Part shown: one piece after another, positions 16,176 through 23,925 of the stretch
Layout of the letters: every line of letters starts with the position of its first letter
How positions within the stretch are numbered: the stretch's first letter is position 1
Assembly: GCA_026389895.1 (NCBI GenBank)
Contig: JAPLGZ010000069.1
Location: 1 to 35,119 of the forward strand
Reading direction: 5' to 3'
DNA from: Chloroflexota bacterium
Lineage (GTDB): Bacteria > Chloroflexota > Anaerolineae > Caldilineales > Caldilineaceae
DNA length: 35,119 bases
Program-made: the position numbers and the translations under genes
Notes under the pieces: model-generated
Databases searched by the model: none
What the model was told of the DNA's origin: nothing
The model's input: only the letters and a program-made list of their open reading frames with translations

Positions 16176-17903
16176 TTACCGGCGTTTTTTAGGTGTTGGT
16201 GTGCTTTCCAGCGTAGAGGTTGGTTGCGGCTCATCGGTGGCTTCGTTTTTGTCTGGCGTATTGGTAGGATCCGATTTTGTTGGTTTGGCCGTAGCCGTCG
16301 GCTTGGGTGTTGCGACTGGTTCTGATGTTGCCGTCGATTCCTGGGTGTTTTCAGGTTCACTCGTTGATGTCTTCGCCGGCGCCGAGGTTGGTATATTGGA
16401 TTCCGTGCTCGATGGCATGGCCACTGGCGTAGACGTTTTATCTGCGGCTGGTGTGCCTGTACTGACGATTGCTGTCTGCTCGGCGGGCGCCAAAGTTGCT
16501 GCTTCCGTCCCGAACGGCGTGACTGTTACAATGGCCGGTCCGCTGCCGGTGGCTGGCGTTGGCGTGTCGGCAATGCCAAATGCTGGCGTTGCTGTGGCGG
16601 TTGCTGTATCCGATTCGCCTGGATTGTCGGGCGTGCTAGCCTTTTCTGGCCCAGAATCTAGGCTTGTGGTCACGCTGGTTGATGGCCGAATTTTTGCTTG
16701 TTCCTTATTGTCCTGCGTGTCCGCGGTCTGCGACTCAGCCGCTGCCACTACGGGCGCGGTCGGCTGTTCGGGCTCAGCTACCGCCGCTTTGTTTGGCTGC
16801 TCAGATTGATGGTCGTCACCAACCGGCGTTTCTTGGGGTAGTTGCACCATGAACGGTGCTATCGTTGCGGTAGCAAGGACAGTGGGCGTCGCTGGGGCGA
16901 GATCTGGTGAAATGCTCGGCGGGTGAAGGCTAGCCGGTGTTGCCGCAGGCAGGGTTACTTCTGGTGCAGGCGGCGTTGGGGCTGGCAATTGTGGTTCCAT
17001 TGTGGTCTGGTGCGCCGCGGTCGTTGGTAGGCTTATCTGCACGGCGGCTGGTGTTGACGTAGGTGCAACCACTTGGATTGGCTCCGGGCTGGTCGTTGGC
17101 ACGGCAATTGTCACTTGTGTTGCCGTTTGAATCGTGGCCAGCGTTTGATCTAGCGTGCGCGCGACGACGTTTGGCCACTGATTATTTTTGTCTAATGTTC
17201 GCAAGCGGGTCAGCCAGGCCAGCAAAAATTGATTGCGTTGCTCGGTTGGCCATTGATTGCTGGCATGTAATGTCGCCGCAACCTGTTGGTCGATTGTCTG
17301 TGCTAATTGGGCGCTGGCGACTGGGTCTTGTTGCCCCAACCGAGTTAATTCTTGCAGCCGAATTTCCGTTTGGTGGGCATGCCAAGCCGCTTGTTGACCA
17401 GCCGCCGTCAACAGGACACCTTGCATATTTTCGCCTAGGATTTTAACTGGATAGAGGGTTGCACCAGGTAGGCTACTGCTGATATTGCGCGCCAAGGCAA
17501 ACAGGCTCAACACGATAAGGATCGCGATCAGCGCGGATTGCGCCTTATAGATTAATAAGAAGGGCTTTGCCAGCTTTGGCGGCCGTGCGACAAACTTTTG
17601 GGCGACGACGGGCTGCGTTGGGGCGGTTTGTAAGGGCAATTTCTGCGCCGCGAGCCCGCGTGCTGGATTAAATGGTGCATAGTGAGCCTGGTGAAGACGG
17701 GCCTGAGCCGCCACCACTGCTTGGCCACGGGCAAAGCCGCTGGCCGACAAGCGAGGTTGTGGGGTGCCGCGGACTGCAACGGCTAGATTTAATAGAGAGA
17801 TTAATTCCGCAGCATGTTGAGGATAGCGGGCAACGCAATGCTCGATGGTTTCGCCCTGTTCTAGGTCGTCTAGACAGCGGGCTAGAATGTCTTCAAAAGT
17901 CAT
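16176..17903 (-). CDS. DUF5667-type membrane protein, probable anti-sigma partner
   Basis: A 575-residue single-span membrane protein. Residues 1-42 form a short cytoplasmic helical domain (ILARCLDDLEQGETIEHCV, then ARYPQHAAELISLLNLA), the kind often found next to ECF sigma genes in Chloroflexota. A linker leads to one transmembrane helix at about 121-139. Residues about 145-250 have the DUF5667 signature: SLPGATLYPVKILGENMQG, then repeated Gln/Leu-rich helices. From about 280 to the end (TPKKRR) the chain is low-complexity Pro/Thr/Ala/Ser, likely an extended extracytoplasmic stalk. It follows the sigma-factor gene by 97 bases on the same strand, which supports an anti-sigma or sensor role. 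That role is inferred from context, not shown by a known anti-sigma motif. GTGAG precedes the ATG. Confidence 0.72.
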   Translation of the reverse strand: MTFEDILARCLDDLEQGETIEHCVARYPQHAAELISLLNLAVAVRGTPQPRLSASGFARGQAVVAAQARLHQAHYAPFNPARGLAAQKLPLQTAPTQPVVAQKFVARPPKLAKPFLLIYKAQSALIAILIVLSLFALARNISSSLPGATLYPVKILGENMQGVLLTAAGQQAAWHAHQTEIRLQELTRLGQQDPVASAQLAQTIDQQVAATLHASNQWPTEQRNQFLLAWLTRLRTLDKNNQWPNVVARTLDQTLATIQTATQVTIAVPTTSPEPIQVVAPTSTPAAVQISLPTTAAHQTTMEPQLPAPTPPAPEVTLPAATPASLHPPSISPDLAPATPTVLATATIAPFMVQLPQETPVGDDHQSEQPNKAAVAEPEQPTAPVVAAAESQTADTQDNKEQAKIRPSTSVTTSLDSGPEKASTPDNPGESDTATATATPAFGIADTPTPATGSGPAIVTVTPFGTEAATLAPAEQTAIVSTGTPAADKTSTPVAMPSSTESNIPTSAPAKTSTSEPENTQESTATSEPVATPKPTATAKPTKSDPTNTPDKNEATDEPQPTSTLESTPTPKKRR

Positions 17904-18000
17904 GACTACTCACTTTTGCTGATTAAACAGTGGTGTGCATTTTCGGCTATAGTCCATCATTGCGAGCTGATCCTAGCCTGCACACGGCTGCCAATAAGCA

Positions 18001-18582
18001 TCACTTTTGTAAATAACGTCGCAAGCTTTCCAGCGAGCGATGTTGGAGCGCTTTGATCGCCCCTTCGCTTTTCTGCATAATTTGGGCAGTTTCAGCAATA
18101 CTTAAACCTTCGACAAACCGCAAAAGGATTACTTGCCGTTGCTGATCATTTAATAATGGCAATTTGTTGAGGATCTGCTCAAAATCAAGCTGTTCTTCTA
18201 TTTGCTCAATAATCGATTGATGATCAGCAATATGCTCTGCGTGCTCAATCGCAATGTGATGCGCTGGCCGATGCCGACGCAACATATCCACCATTTTGTT
18301 GTAGGCCATCCGATAGAGCCAGGCCGAAAAAATGGCGACATTGTCTTTCGGGGCAATGCGAAATTTATCGATCTTCTCGATCAGACGCAAAAAGACCTGG
18401 GCCGTAACCTCTTCGGCCCTGTCTACATCACCCAAGCGGACAAGCAAGAATCGGAAAACTCGATCCGCATAGAGCTTGTATAAACCTTCAAATGCTTCTG
18501 GCTCTAAATCGATTTGGGCGCGTTGAATCAAATTGACCAACGTTGCTTCTTCGATTGGATCGCCGCGCTGGATATCATCCAT
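18001..18582 (-). CDS. ECF-type sigma-70 family RNA polymerase sigma factor
   Basis: A 193-residue sigma factor of group IV (ECF) length. Region 2 spans about 25-95: AFEGLYKLYADRVFRFLLVR, then AEEVTAQVFLRLIEKIDKF and FSAWLYRMAYNKMVDMLRR, which bind the -10 element and core polymerase. A linker of about 30 residues is rich in His and Glu. Region 4 spans about 135-190: LPLLNDQQRQVILLRFVEGL followed by the helix-turn-helix SIAETAQIMQKSEGAIKALQ, which binds the -35. No extra C-terminal domain is present. It is probably co-transcribed with the downstream DUF5667 membrane protein, which would control it. Its regulon is unknown. Confidence 0.92.
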   Translation of the reverse strand: MDDIQRGDPIEEATLVNLIQRAQIDLEPEAFEGLYKLYADRVFRFLLVRLGDVDRAEEVTAQVFLRLIEKIDKFRIAPKDNVAIFSAWLYRMAYNKMVDMLRRHRPAHHIAIEHAEHIADHQSIIEQIEEQLDFEQILNKLPLLNDQQRQVILLRFVEGLSIAETAQIMQKSEGAIKALQHRSLESLRRYLQK

Positions 18583-18611
18583 GCGATGATGCTCACAGTA
18601 TTACAATACGT

Positions 18612-18627
18612 TTCTCAAGATTGAGAA
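18612..18627. promoter_or_regulatory. dyad upstream of the sigma-factor gene
   Basis: TTCTCAA-GA-TTGAGAA is a perfect 7-bp dyad with a 2-base centre, 30 bases before the sigma-factor start. The tight symmetry fits a protein-binding operator better than a terminator. No regulator is identified. Confidence 0.3.
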
Positions 18628-18770
18628 GATACGCTTAGTTGCCGAAATACGGAGGCCTATCTTATCGAAATAACTATAATTTACGGGTAAAGGCAGCTAT
18701 TTTATAAGACAGTGGTCTGCAAAATTGATCCTTGCTTGTGTTTACCCCAGGCAGGCATTTCCCTGCTAGG

Positions 18771-20036
18771 CTATTTCCCACCGATACGTGCTTTGAGCGC
18801 CCGCCATTTAGAAGGTTTTAACTCTTCAAGCGCGATTTCGACGTTTTTTTCGATGGCAAAATAGATGTTCAGACGGTCCTCTTCATAGCGGGCGCCGTCA
18901 ATGTTCAATTTGGACAAGCCGAGTGGTAAGGAAATATTGCGTTTCCAATTGCCGATGCGCACGATCAATTCATCAAATACGCTACGGTGCAAATTCACCT
19001 CATCGCGGGCGACCAACGGCAAAGGGATGCTCAGCACATAATGGTCGTCCTTTTTATAGATATCCTGGGGTTTCCCGACATAAAACCTTTGGGTAGGATC
19101 GCCCGCGCCACCGCGCACCGGATTGGCGCCGAACACGGTCTCGGCCATATGGTAGAGCATCGTCTTACCTGCCACTTCCTTCTCAAAAAAAGGCACTTTG
19201 AGCAGCGGCAATGGATGGAAACATTCTTCGACTAGTTGGAGATTTTCTGCCTGTGCCACTTTCCACGTGTCAAAGTAATGGTCAGAAAGTGCTTGTGGGA
19301 AAACCCGATTGCAGACGACGGCATCGACCGCATAGCCGTACAAATTAAGATAGGTGTAGGCCCGTTGTGCTTCTTTTACGACCATTTTTTCGGGATTGAG
19401 CACGATGCGCATGCTGCTAATTGTGGGATCGCTCAGCAATTCACTCATGCGCTCCAAATAAACCACCAACTCTTCGATGCTGTCGAATACATCATCATCG
19501 GGGATGGGGATATCGGTAAAGCGCTTGACGATAGGGCGGGCAATTTGGACGGTTTTGCGCTGGAGCGGAAAGATTTTTTCTAAATACCAGCGCGCCATGT
19601 CTGGAAAACTGAGCAATTGCAGCGTTGATCCGGTGGGTGCGGCATCGATTACGATCACATCATAGTTGCCGCTATCTGCCAGCGCCGTGATCTGCATCAG
19701 GCTGGCTAACTCTTCCATGCCTGGCAGGACGGCCGTCTCTTCGGCGACCAAGCCATCCATCCCTTGCCAGGAAAACACTGCGTTTAGATAACCCTGAACT
19801 CGTCCCCAATATTGATCCATTTGTGACAGCAGATCGATCTCTTGCCCCCACAAATTAGGGGCAAGCTCGGTCAAATTACTGCCGATTCGCATTTCAAAGC
19901 TGTCGCCCAAGCTATGGGCTGGGTCTGTACTAAGCACAACGGTGCGATAGCCTAATTCGGCACAGCGTAACGCCGTTGCCGCGCTCATGCTGGTTTTACC
20001 CACGCCGCCTTTGCCAGTGTATAAAATAATTCTCAC
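18771..20036 (-). CDS. ArsA/Get3-family ATPase with HSP20-like C-terminal domain
   Basis: A 421-residue soluble P-loop ATPase of the SIMIBI class. It has the deviant Walker A GKGGVGKT (residues 8-15) with the signature Lys and the switch block STDPAHSLGDSF (36-47). VIVIDAAPTGSTLQLLSFPD and the nucleotide-base motif VVCNRVFP follow. The last ~100 residues (YKKDDHYVLSIPLPL, then SKLNIDGARYEEDRLNIYF) form the ArsA HSP20-like domain common in Chloroflexota and Cyanobacteria. It starts at GTG 20036, with GAGG five bases ahead. Arsenite pump partners (ArsB, ArsR, ArsD) are absent, and it has one ATPase half, not two. A chaperone or targeting role like Get3 is therefore more likely than arsenic efflux. 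It has its own promoter (20082-20090). Confidence 0.9.
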   Translation of the reverse strand: MRIILYTGKGGVGKTSMSAATALRCAELGYRTVVLSTDPAHSLGDSFEMRIGSNLTELAPNLWGQEIDLLSQMDQYWGRVQGYLNAVFSWQGMDGLVAEETAVLPGMEELASLMQITALADSGNYDVIVIDAAPTGSTLQLLSFPDMARWYLEKIFPLQRKTVQIARPIVKRFTDIPIPDDDVFDSIEELVVYLERMSELLSDPTISSMRIVLNPEKMVVKEAQRAYTYLNLYGYAVDAVVCNRVFPQALSDHYFDTWKVAQAENLQLVEECFHPLPLLKVPFFEKEVAGKTMLYHMAETVFGANPVRGGAGDPTQRFYVGKPQDIYKKDDHYVLSIPLPLVARDEVNLHRSVFDELIVRIGNWKRNISLPLGLSKLNIDGARYEEDRLNIYFAIEKNVEIALEELKPSKWRALKARIGGK

Positions 20037-20081
20037 GAAAACCTCATAATTTTTGTTGCCTAAAAATACGCATAGACCTAT

Positions 20082-20090
20082 AGTATACCA
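20082..20090 (-). promoter_or_regulatory. extended -10 promoter for the ArsA-like gene
   Basis: On the minus strand TGGTATACT is a TGn-extended -10. Transcription would begin near 20075, about 40 bases before the GTG. There is no good -35, as is usual for extended -10 promoters. The same nine bases precede ccmH. Confidence 0.5.
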
Positions 20091-20187
20091 CAGGCCCGAC
20101 AGGCGATTGGTTAAAGCAACATTAATTTTGTGGCGGTCTGTGGCTTGATTGCGCCTCTAGGAATGTTAGCTTGCTGATAAATTAGTG

Positions 20188-20217
20188 TTGTAACTTCTAG
20201 ATAAATTGATATATAAT
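20188..20217 (+). promoter_or_regulatory. promoter for the candidate small RNA
   Basis: TTGTAA (20188-20193), an 18-base spacer and a perfect TATAAT (20212-20217) lie on the plus strand, although both neighbouring genes are on the minus strand. The predicted start is near 20224. Confidence 0.55.
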
Positions 20218-20223
20218 GATTGA

Positions 20224-20433
20224 ACTTGGGAAGGACGGCCCAAGCACGAGGATGAAGCACACCCAGATGTTATGGGTGGCTCCTTTCGCATGTGGATGTG
20301 CTTCATCCTTATCCAGATCCAGGTTGAATTTCGTAGGCTGGCTTAGTAAGCCTGGGTGCTCGTCGTTTTACCTCTCTACCTTCACACAATAAAAGGCGTA
20401 GCGCATTGAAGGCTAAGTGCGCCACGCCTTTTT
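20224..20433 (+). ncRNA. candidate structured small RNA (or small-ORF transcript), unknown type
   Basis: About 210 bases bounded by a plus-strand promoter (20188-20217) and a terminator (20392-20433), inside the 429-base gap 20037-20465. A long hairpin joins 20249-20265 (AGGATGAAGCACACCCA) with 20293-20309, 17 pairs with one G-U, and has a smaller ACCCA/TGGGT hairpin within its apex. The strand AGCACACCCAG could instead pair with CTGGGTGCT near 20352-20360, giving an alternative fold. An in-frame 46-codon ORF (ATG 20252, TAA 20390-20392) ends exactly at the terminator stem. However, GAGG abuts its ATG with no spacing, so translation is doubtful. I do not recognise it as 6S, tmRNA, SRP or RNase P RNA. 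Confidence 0.4.
20392..20433. terminator. bidirectional rho-independent terminator
   Basis: Arms 20392-20405 and 20418-20431 pair over 14 bases with one mismatch around a 12-base loop. The stem is flanked by AAAA on one side and TTTTT on the other. It can end bcp (-) and the plus-strand candidate small RNA. Confidence 0.75.
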
Positions 20434-20465
20434 ATCATCGCATCCCAAACATCGAGCCGACTAAA

Positions 20466-20930
20466 TTAAACGAGCACTTTCAATGCTTCTGGGGTGCTAT
20501 CTTTCGGACTGATATTGTATTGAGTATCGGTGATTTTGCCATTTTCATCGATCACAAATTGGCTGCGAATAATGCCCATGTATGTTTTTCCGTACATGGA
20601 TTTCTCGCCCCAAACCCCATAGGCTTCTGCAATCGCATGATCTTCATCGACTAGCAAGGTAAAGGGCAAGTCGAATTTAGTCTTGAATTTCTGGTGCGAT
20701 TTAACGTTGTCAGGGCTAACGCCAAGCACGACAGCATTCTTCTCTGCGATTTCCACATAGTTATCCCGAAAATTGCAAGCCTGCGTGGTGCAGCCGGGTG
20801 TATCATCTTTGGGATAGAAATAGAGCACCACTCGCTTGCCGTGATAATCACTGAGCTTGACCGTTTGCTCGGCGTCTGTTGTGGCCGTAAAATCGGGTGC
20901 TGCATCGCCAATCTGAAGTTTATCTGCCAT
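20466..20930 (-). CDS. bcp: thioredoxin-dependent peroxiredoxin, Bcp/PrxQ type
   Basis: A 154-residue cytoplasmic peroxidase that reduces hydrogen peroxide and organic hydroperoxides. The start is ATG 20930, fixed by AGGAGAA nine bases ahead and by the N-terminus MADKLQIGDAAPDFTATT; the frame remains open upstream but without homology. The active site is FYPKDDTPGCTTQACNFRD, where the first Cys is peroxidatic and the second, five residues on, is the resolving Cys of atypical 2-Cys PrxQ enzymes. GVSPDNVKSHQKF and FTLLVDEDHAIAEAYGVWGE follow as expected. The gene is divergent from the subtilisin gene and ends at the shared terminator. Confidence 0.95.
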   Translation of the reverse strand: MADKLQIGDAAPDFTATTDAEQTVKLSDYHGKRVVLYFYPKDDTPGCTTQACNFRDNYVEIAEKNAVVLGVSPDNVKSHQKFKTKFDLPFTLLVDEDHAIAEAYGVWGEKSMYGKTYMGIIRSQFVIDENGKITDTQYNISPKDSTPEALKVLV

Positions 20931-21013
20931 AAAAAATTTCTCCTGATCCTGTAGATAGGTTACTGCATTGGGAAAGAATTTTGGTAGAATTTTGTCTGTA
21001 AACCTGCAACAAG

Positions 21014-21039
21014 GTGCCCATTTATATTCTAGTGGGCAC
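21014..21039. promoter_or_regulatory. palindrome in the bcp/subtilisin divergent region
   Basis: GTGCCCA (21014-21020) and TGGGCAC (21033-21039) are perfect complements around 12 bases. They end seven bases before the TATAAT at 21046, about where a -35 would lie. This fits an operator for the subtilisin gene, but no regulator is known. Confidence 0.35.
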
Positions 21040-21045
21040 AAGTTA

Positions 21046-21051
21046 TATAAT
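21046..21051 (+). promoter_or_regulatory. -10 box for the subtilisin gene
   Basis: A perfect TATAAT, about 100 bases ahead of the TTG start. The -35 is poor (TATATT at the right place), so activation or the neighbouring palindrome may matter. Confidence 0.4.
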
Positions 21052-21148
21052 AGCACACAGGCTTATGGAGCGTACAGTGTTTTGCGAACAGCGAAGCGCG
21101 TGGACCGTTGTCAATACCCGCCTGGCAAGCCGCAGAACTTATTATTAT

Positions 21149-21155
21149 AAGGAGG
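21149..21155 (+). promoter_or_regulatory. ribosome-binding site that decides the subtilisin start
   Basis: AAGGAGG is a near-perfect Shine-Dalgarno sequence five bases before TTG at 21161. It is the strongest such site nearby and shows that the upstream open frame (from 21014) is not translated as part of this protein. Confidence 0.75.
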
Positions 21156-21160
21156 ATCAA

Positions 21161-23116
21161 TTGTTCAGACAAAAAGCGATAATTCAGACACGGCCAACCG
21201 CTCGGCGCTTCTTTCGCTTTCCCCTAAAATCTATTTTATCCACCAGCTTATGCTTTGTGCTTGTGTTCGGGCTGGCATTCCCTTTGGTTGCGCAACAGCT
21301 TCCACCAGAGAACGTACATGCTGCGACCGTTAGTGATTACTTACAAACCCAACTGGCCAGCGCACAGGCGCCCGTCTCATTTCTGGTCGTTTTGCGCGAT
21401 CAAGTCAATGCGGATCAAGTGCTGGCCAGCGCTGGGGTGCGGGCGGCGACGCGTCAGGCAAAGGCGAATCTGCTCTACGCCGAATTAACCGCCACCGCGC
21501 AACGCACACAAGCCCCGTTGCGTGCCTGGCTCGATGCCCAGGGCATTGCCTATCAAGCTTTTTATCTGATTAATATGCTGGAGGTGAAAGGCGATGCGGC
21601 CACGGTTGCTGCCCTACGCGAGCGACCAGAAGTAAGCCGCCTCGTAGCCAATCCATTTGTACGCCAACAATTGGCTGCGAATGTGGCTCAGTCAACCTGG
21701 TTACAACCGTTCGCCCAGATTGGTTCAGCGGGCGTGCAACAAACACTGGCCCGGCCCTATGGCCTGGATTATACACATGCGCCTGAGGTATGGGCGCTTG
21801 GCTTTCGTGGGCAGGGCATCGTGGTCGCCAGCCAGGATACTGGCGTGCAGTGGGATCATCCTGCGCTCGAAGCCAGATATCGCGGTGTGGTGACGAACAC
21901 AAATTCGTTGACCTTTACCGTTAACCATGTCGATAATTGGTTTGATGCCTGGGGCGCGACCGGCCGGCCAGGTTCCTGTTCTAATGATCCACAAGTGCCG
22001 TGTGATGATGGTGGCCACGGCACCCATACAGTGGGCACCATGTTGGGTGATGCCACGGCCCAAGGTGATACTGTGTTAGGTATGGCGCCAGATGCAAAAT
22101 GGATTGCTTGTCGCAATATGAAGAATGGCGTTGGTACGCCGGCTAGTTACACTACCTGTTTTCAATTCTTGATGGCGCCCTATCCGCAAGATGGTGATCC
22201 AATGACGGATGGCCACCCCGAATTAGCCCCCAATATCATCAATAATTCCTGGGGCTGTCCACCCTCGGAAGGGTGTGATGTTGATAGTCTGCGCCAAGTC
22301 GTGGAAAATGTCCGCGCCGCGGATATAATGGTCGTGGCTTCGGCTGGCAATGCTGGCCCTAATTGTAGCACCGTGGTAGATCCGATCGGCATCTATGATG
22401 CCGTTTTTAGTGTCGGCGCCCATGACAGCACCGGCAAGATCGCCGGTTTTAGTAGCCGCGGTCCCGTGACCATTGATGGCAGCGGGCGCCTCAAACCGGA
22501 TATTAGCGCCCCCGGTGTTGCCGTTCGCTCTACCTGGCTGGGCAATAGTTATAATGTGATTTCTGGCACGAGCATGGCCGGTCCGCATGTGGCCGGTGCC
22601 GTGGCCTTACTCTGGTCGGCTGTGCCCGCTTTGATTGGTCAGATTGATCTGACGGAACAGCTCTTGCTCAAGAGTGCAACGTCCGTGCCCTTTAATCAAT
22701 GTGACGGTGTCACGCCCGTGACGCCCAATAGCACCTATGGCTATGGCCGTTTGAATGTGTTGGCAGCCGTGCAAATGGCGCAACAGCCAGCCGTTGTGAG
22801 CGGGCATGTTCTTGATCCACAAGCGGCGCCGCTTGCCAATGTGTCGGTGACGGTGATTGATCAGCTAACGAAGTATCAGTATCAAACAACTTCGGGTCCC
22901 GATGGCGCGTTTGAGGTACCCTTGTATAGCGGTAATTATACCGCCACCGCGCAATTGACGAATGCCAATTTTACGCCGCAGGCTCTAGTCGTCGCGGCTG
23001 GCGAGAACAAGCAGGTCGAGTTGCAGGAATTGATGCCGACCGATACAGATCCCGGAACGGAACCAGGCGCAACCCCGTCGTCTTTGTTCTTACCCTGGGT
23101 CGTCCATAATCACTAA
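21161..23116 (+). CDS. secreted subtilisin-like serine protease (S8) with C-terminal CNA/CarboxypepD-type domain
   Basis: A 651-residue exported protease starting at TTG, chosen for the AAGGAGG just upstream. The signal peptide is about residues 18-45 (basic FRFPLK, then LCFVLVFGLAFPLVAQ). An I9-like propeptide follows (SFLVVLRDQVNADQV through MLEVKGDAATVAALRERPEV). The S8 catalytic domain has D226 in VASQDTGVQWDHP, H286 in GGHGTHTVG, the oxyanion Asn in NNSWG, and S471 in GTSMAGPHVAGAVALLWS. After about residue 545 comes a carboxypeptidase-regulatory-like beta domain (SGHVLDPQAAPLANVSV) and a short Thr/Pro linker. The end is SLFLPWVVHNH, similar to the YLPLV tail seen in Chloroflexota secreted proteins. 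All catalytic residues are present. The substrate is unknown. Confidence 0.93.
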   Translation: MFRQKAIIQTRPTARRFFRFPLKSILSTSLCFVLVFGLAFPLVAQQLPPENVHAATVSDYLQTQLASAQAPVSFLVVLRDQVNADQVLASAGVRAATRQAKANLLYAELTATAQRTQAPLRAWLDAQGIAYQAFYLINMLEVKGDAATVAALRERPEVSRLVANPFVRQQLAANVAQSTWLQPFAQIGSAGVQQTLARPYGLDYTHAPEVWALGFRGQGIVVASQDTGVQWDHPALEARYRGVVTNTNSLTFTVNHVDNWFDAWGATGRPGSCSNDPQVPCDDGGHGTHTVGTMLGDATAQGDTVLGMAPDAKWIACRNMKNGVGTPASYTTCFQFLMAPYPQDGDPMTDGHPELAPNIINNSWGCPPSEGCDVDSLRQVVENVRAADIMVVASAGNAGPNCSTVVDPIGIYDAVFSVGAHDSTGKIAGFSSRGPVTIDGSGRLKPDISAPGVAVRSTWLGNSYNVISGTSMAGPHVAGAVALLWSAVPALIGQIDLTEQLLLKSATSVPFNQCDGVTPVTPNSTYGYGRLNVLAAVQMAQQPAVVSGHVLDPQAAPLANVSVTVIDQLTKYQYQTTSGPDGAFEVPLYSGNYTATAQLTNANFTPQALVVAAGENKQVELQELMPTDTDPGTEPGATPSSLFLPWVVHNH

Positions 23117-23149
23117 ATGGTCATGATGGGATAGGCGCTAGGAAAATCG

Positions 23150-23228
23150 TTACCCAGAGCCACAGGGAGAAAAAAGCCGGTAGCGTTTCAGCTTTATGGC
23201 TCGGCTTCTCTTGGCTGGCTCTGGGTAA
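23150..23228 (+). terminator. long hairpin after the subtilisin gene
   Basis: TTACCCAGAGCCA (23150-23162) pairs perfectly with 23216-23228. Further imperfect pairing lies inside (AGAA..AGCCG with CGGCTTCTCT). There is no T run. It lies 33 bases after the stop codon and 48 before the next gene. Confidence 0.5.
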
Positions 23229-23276
23229 GGCAGGTCGCCGTATGACTCGGCCAATAGAAGAAAATTTGAGGAACTG

Positions 23277-23891
23277 GTGAACGAACCAACCATTTTAGTA
23301 CCCGGATTTGGGGACGATATTCGGGTGTTGCGCAATCTAACGGCATTTTTGCAGAAAGAGCAGCTAAATCCTTACCCAATGTCGCCCCAGCCAAGCAATG
23401 GCGTCGTTGGCATTGAGGTGTTAGCGGCGCAATTGGCCGCTCAGATTGCAACGACCTTTGGTCCAGAGCAACCGATTAATTTGGTTGGGTTCAGCATGGG
23501 TGGCCTGATCTGTCGGGCCTATGTACAAAAATTAGAGGGAGCTAGGCGTACGCAGCGTTTGATCACGGTCGCGACGCCGCATCAGGGCACATGGACGGCC
23601 TACAGCTATAATCGGCCGGCATGTCTGCAAATGCGACCCGGTAGCGAATTCTTGACAGACTTGAACCAGGATACGTCGGCGTTAGAACAGATAAAATTTG
23701 TCTCGATCTGGACGCCGCTTGATTTAACGATCGTGCCGGCCAATAGCTCACGACTGCTGGTGGGCGAGACGCTTTCGATCGTCTCACCTCTGCACAGCCT
23801 GTTGCTCGCCGATCCCCGCATCTTACGCGTGATTGGGAGTATCTTGCGGCAGCCCGTTGTGCGCCAGGCTGAACCGGCCAATCTCAGCTAA
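23277..23891 (+). CDS. alpha/beta-hydrolase, lipase/esterase-like
   Basis: A 204-residue small alpha/beta-hydrolase beginning at GTG with GAGGA four bases ahead. It opens with TILVPGFGDDIRVLRNL, the HGF-like oxyanion strand (here PGFG). The nucleophile elbow is VGFSMGGLICRAY (GxSxG). ITVATPHQGTWTAY is typical of the PGAP1/LipA-type lipases. The likely acid is the Asp of WTPLDLTIVP and the likely base the His of SPLHSLLL. No signal peptide is visible, so it is probably cytoplasmic. It is compact, like Bacillus LipA. The substrate is probably a short ester or lipid; exact activity unknown. It follows the subtilisin gene on the same strand after a hairpin. Confidence 0.82.
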   Translation: MNEPTILVPGFGDDIRVLRNLTAFLQKEQLNPYPMSPQPSNGVVGIEVLAAQLAAQIATTFGPEQPINLVGFSMGGLICRAYVQKLEGARRTQRLITVATPHQGTWTAYSYNRPACLQMRPGSEFLTDLNQDTSALEQIKFVSIWTPLDLTIVPANSSRLLVGETLSIVSPLHSLLLADPRILRVIGSILRQPVVRQAEPANLS

Positions 23892-23925
23892 TCTCAAAAG
23901 TTGGAGGAGGGACAGAAAAGCTGCT

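Noticed and set aside
16120-16809. Plus-strand open frame opposite the DUF5667 gene
   Set aside because: It is the mirror of the low-complexity Pro/Thr tail, giving a Val/Ala/Gly-rich product without domains or a ribosome-binding site.
18771-20036. Arsenic-resistance operon
   Set aside because: No ArsB, ArsC, ArsD or ArsR is nearby, and neighbours are a sigma/DUF5667 pair and a peroxiredoxin gene.
21014-21160. N-terminal extension of the subtilisin
   Set aside because: This open stretch precedes the near-perfect AAGGAGG and the signal peptide, and contains the promoter -10.
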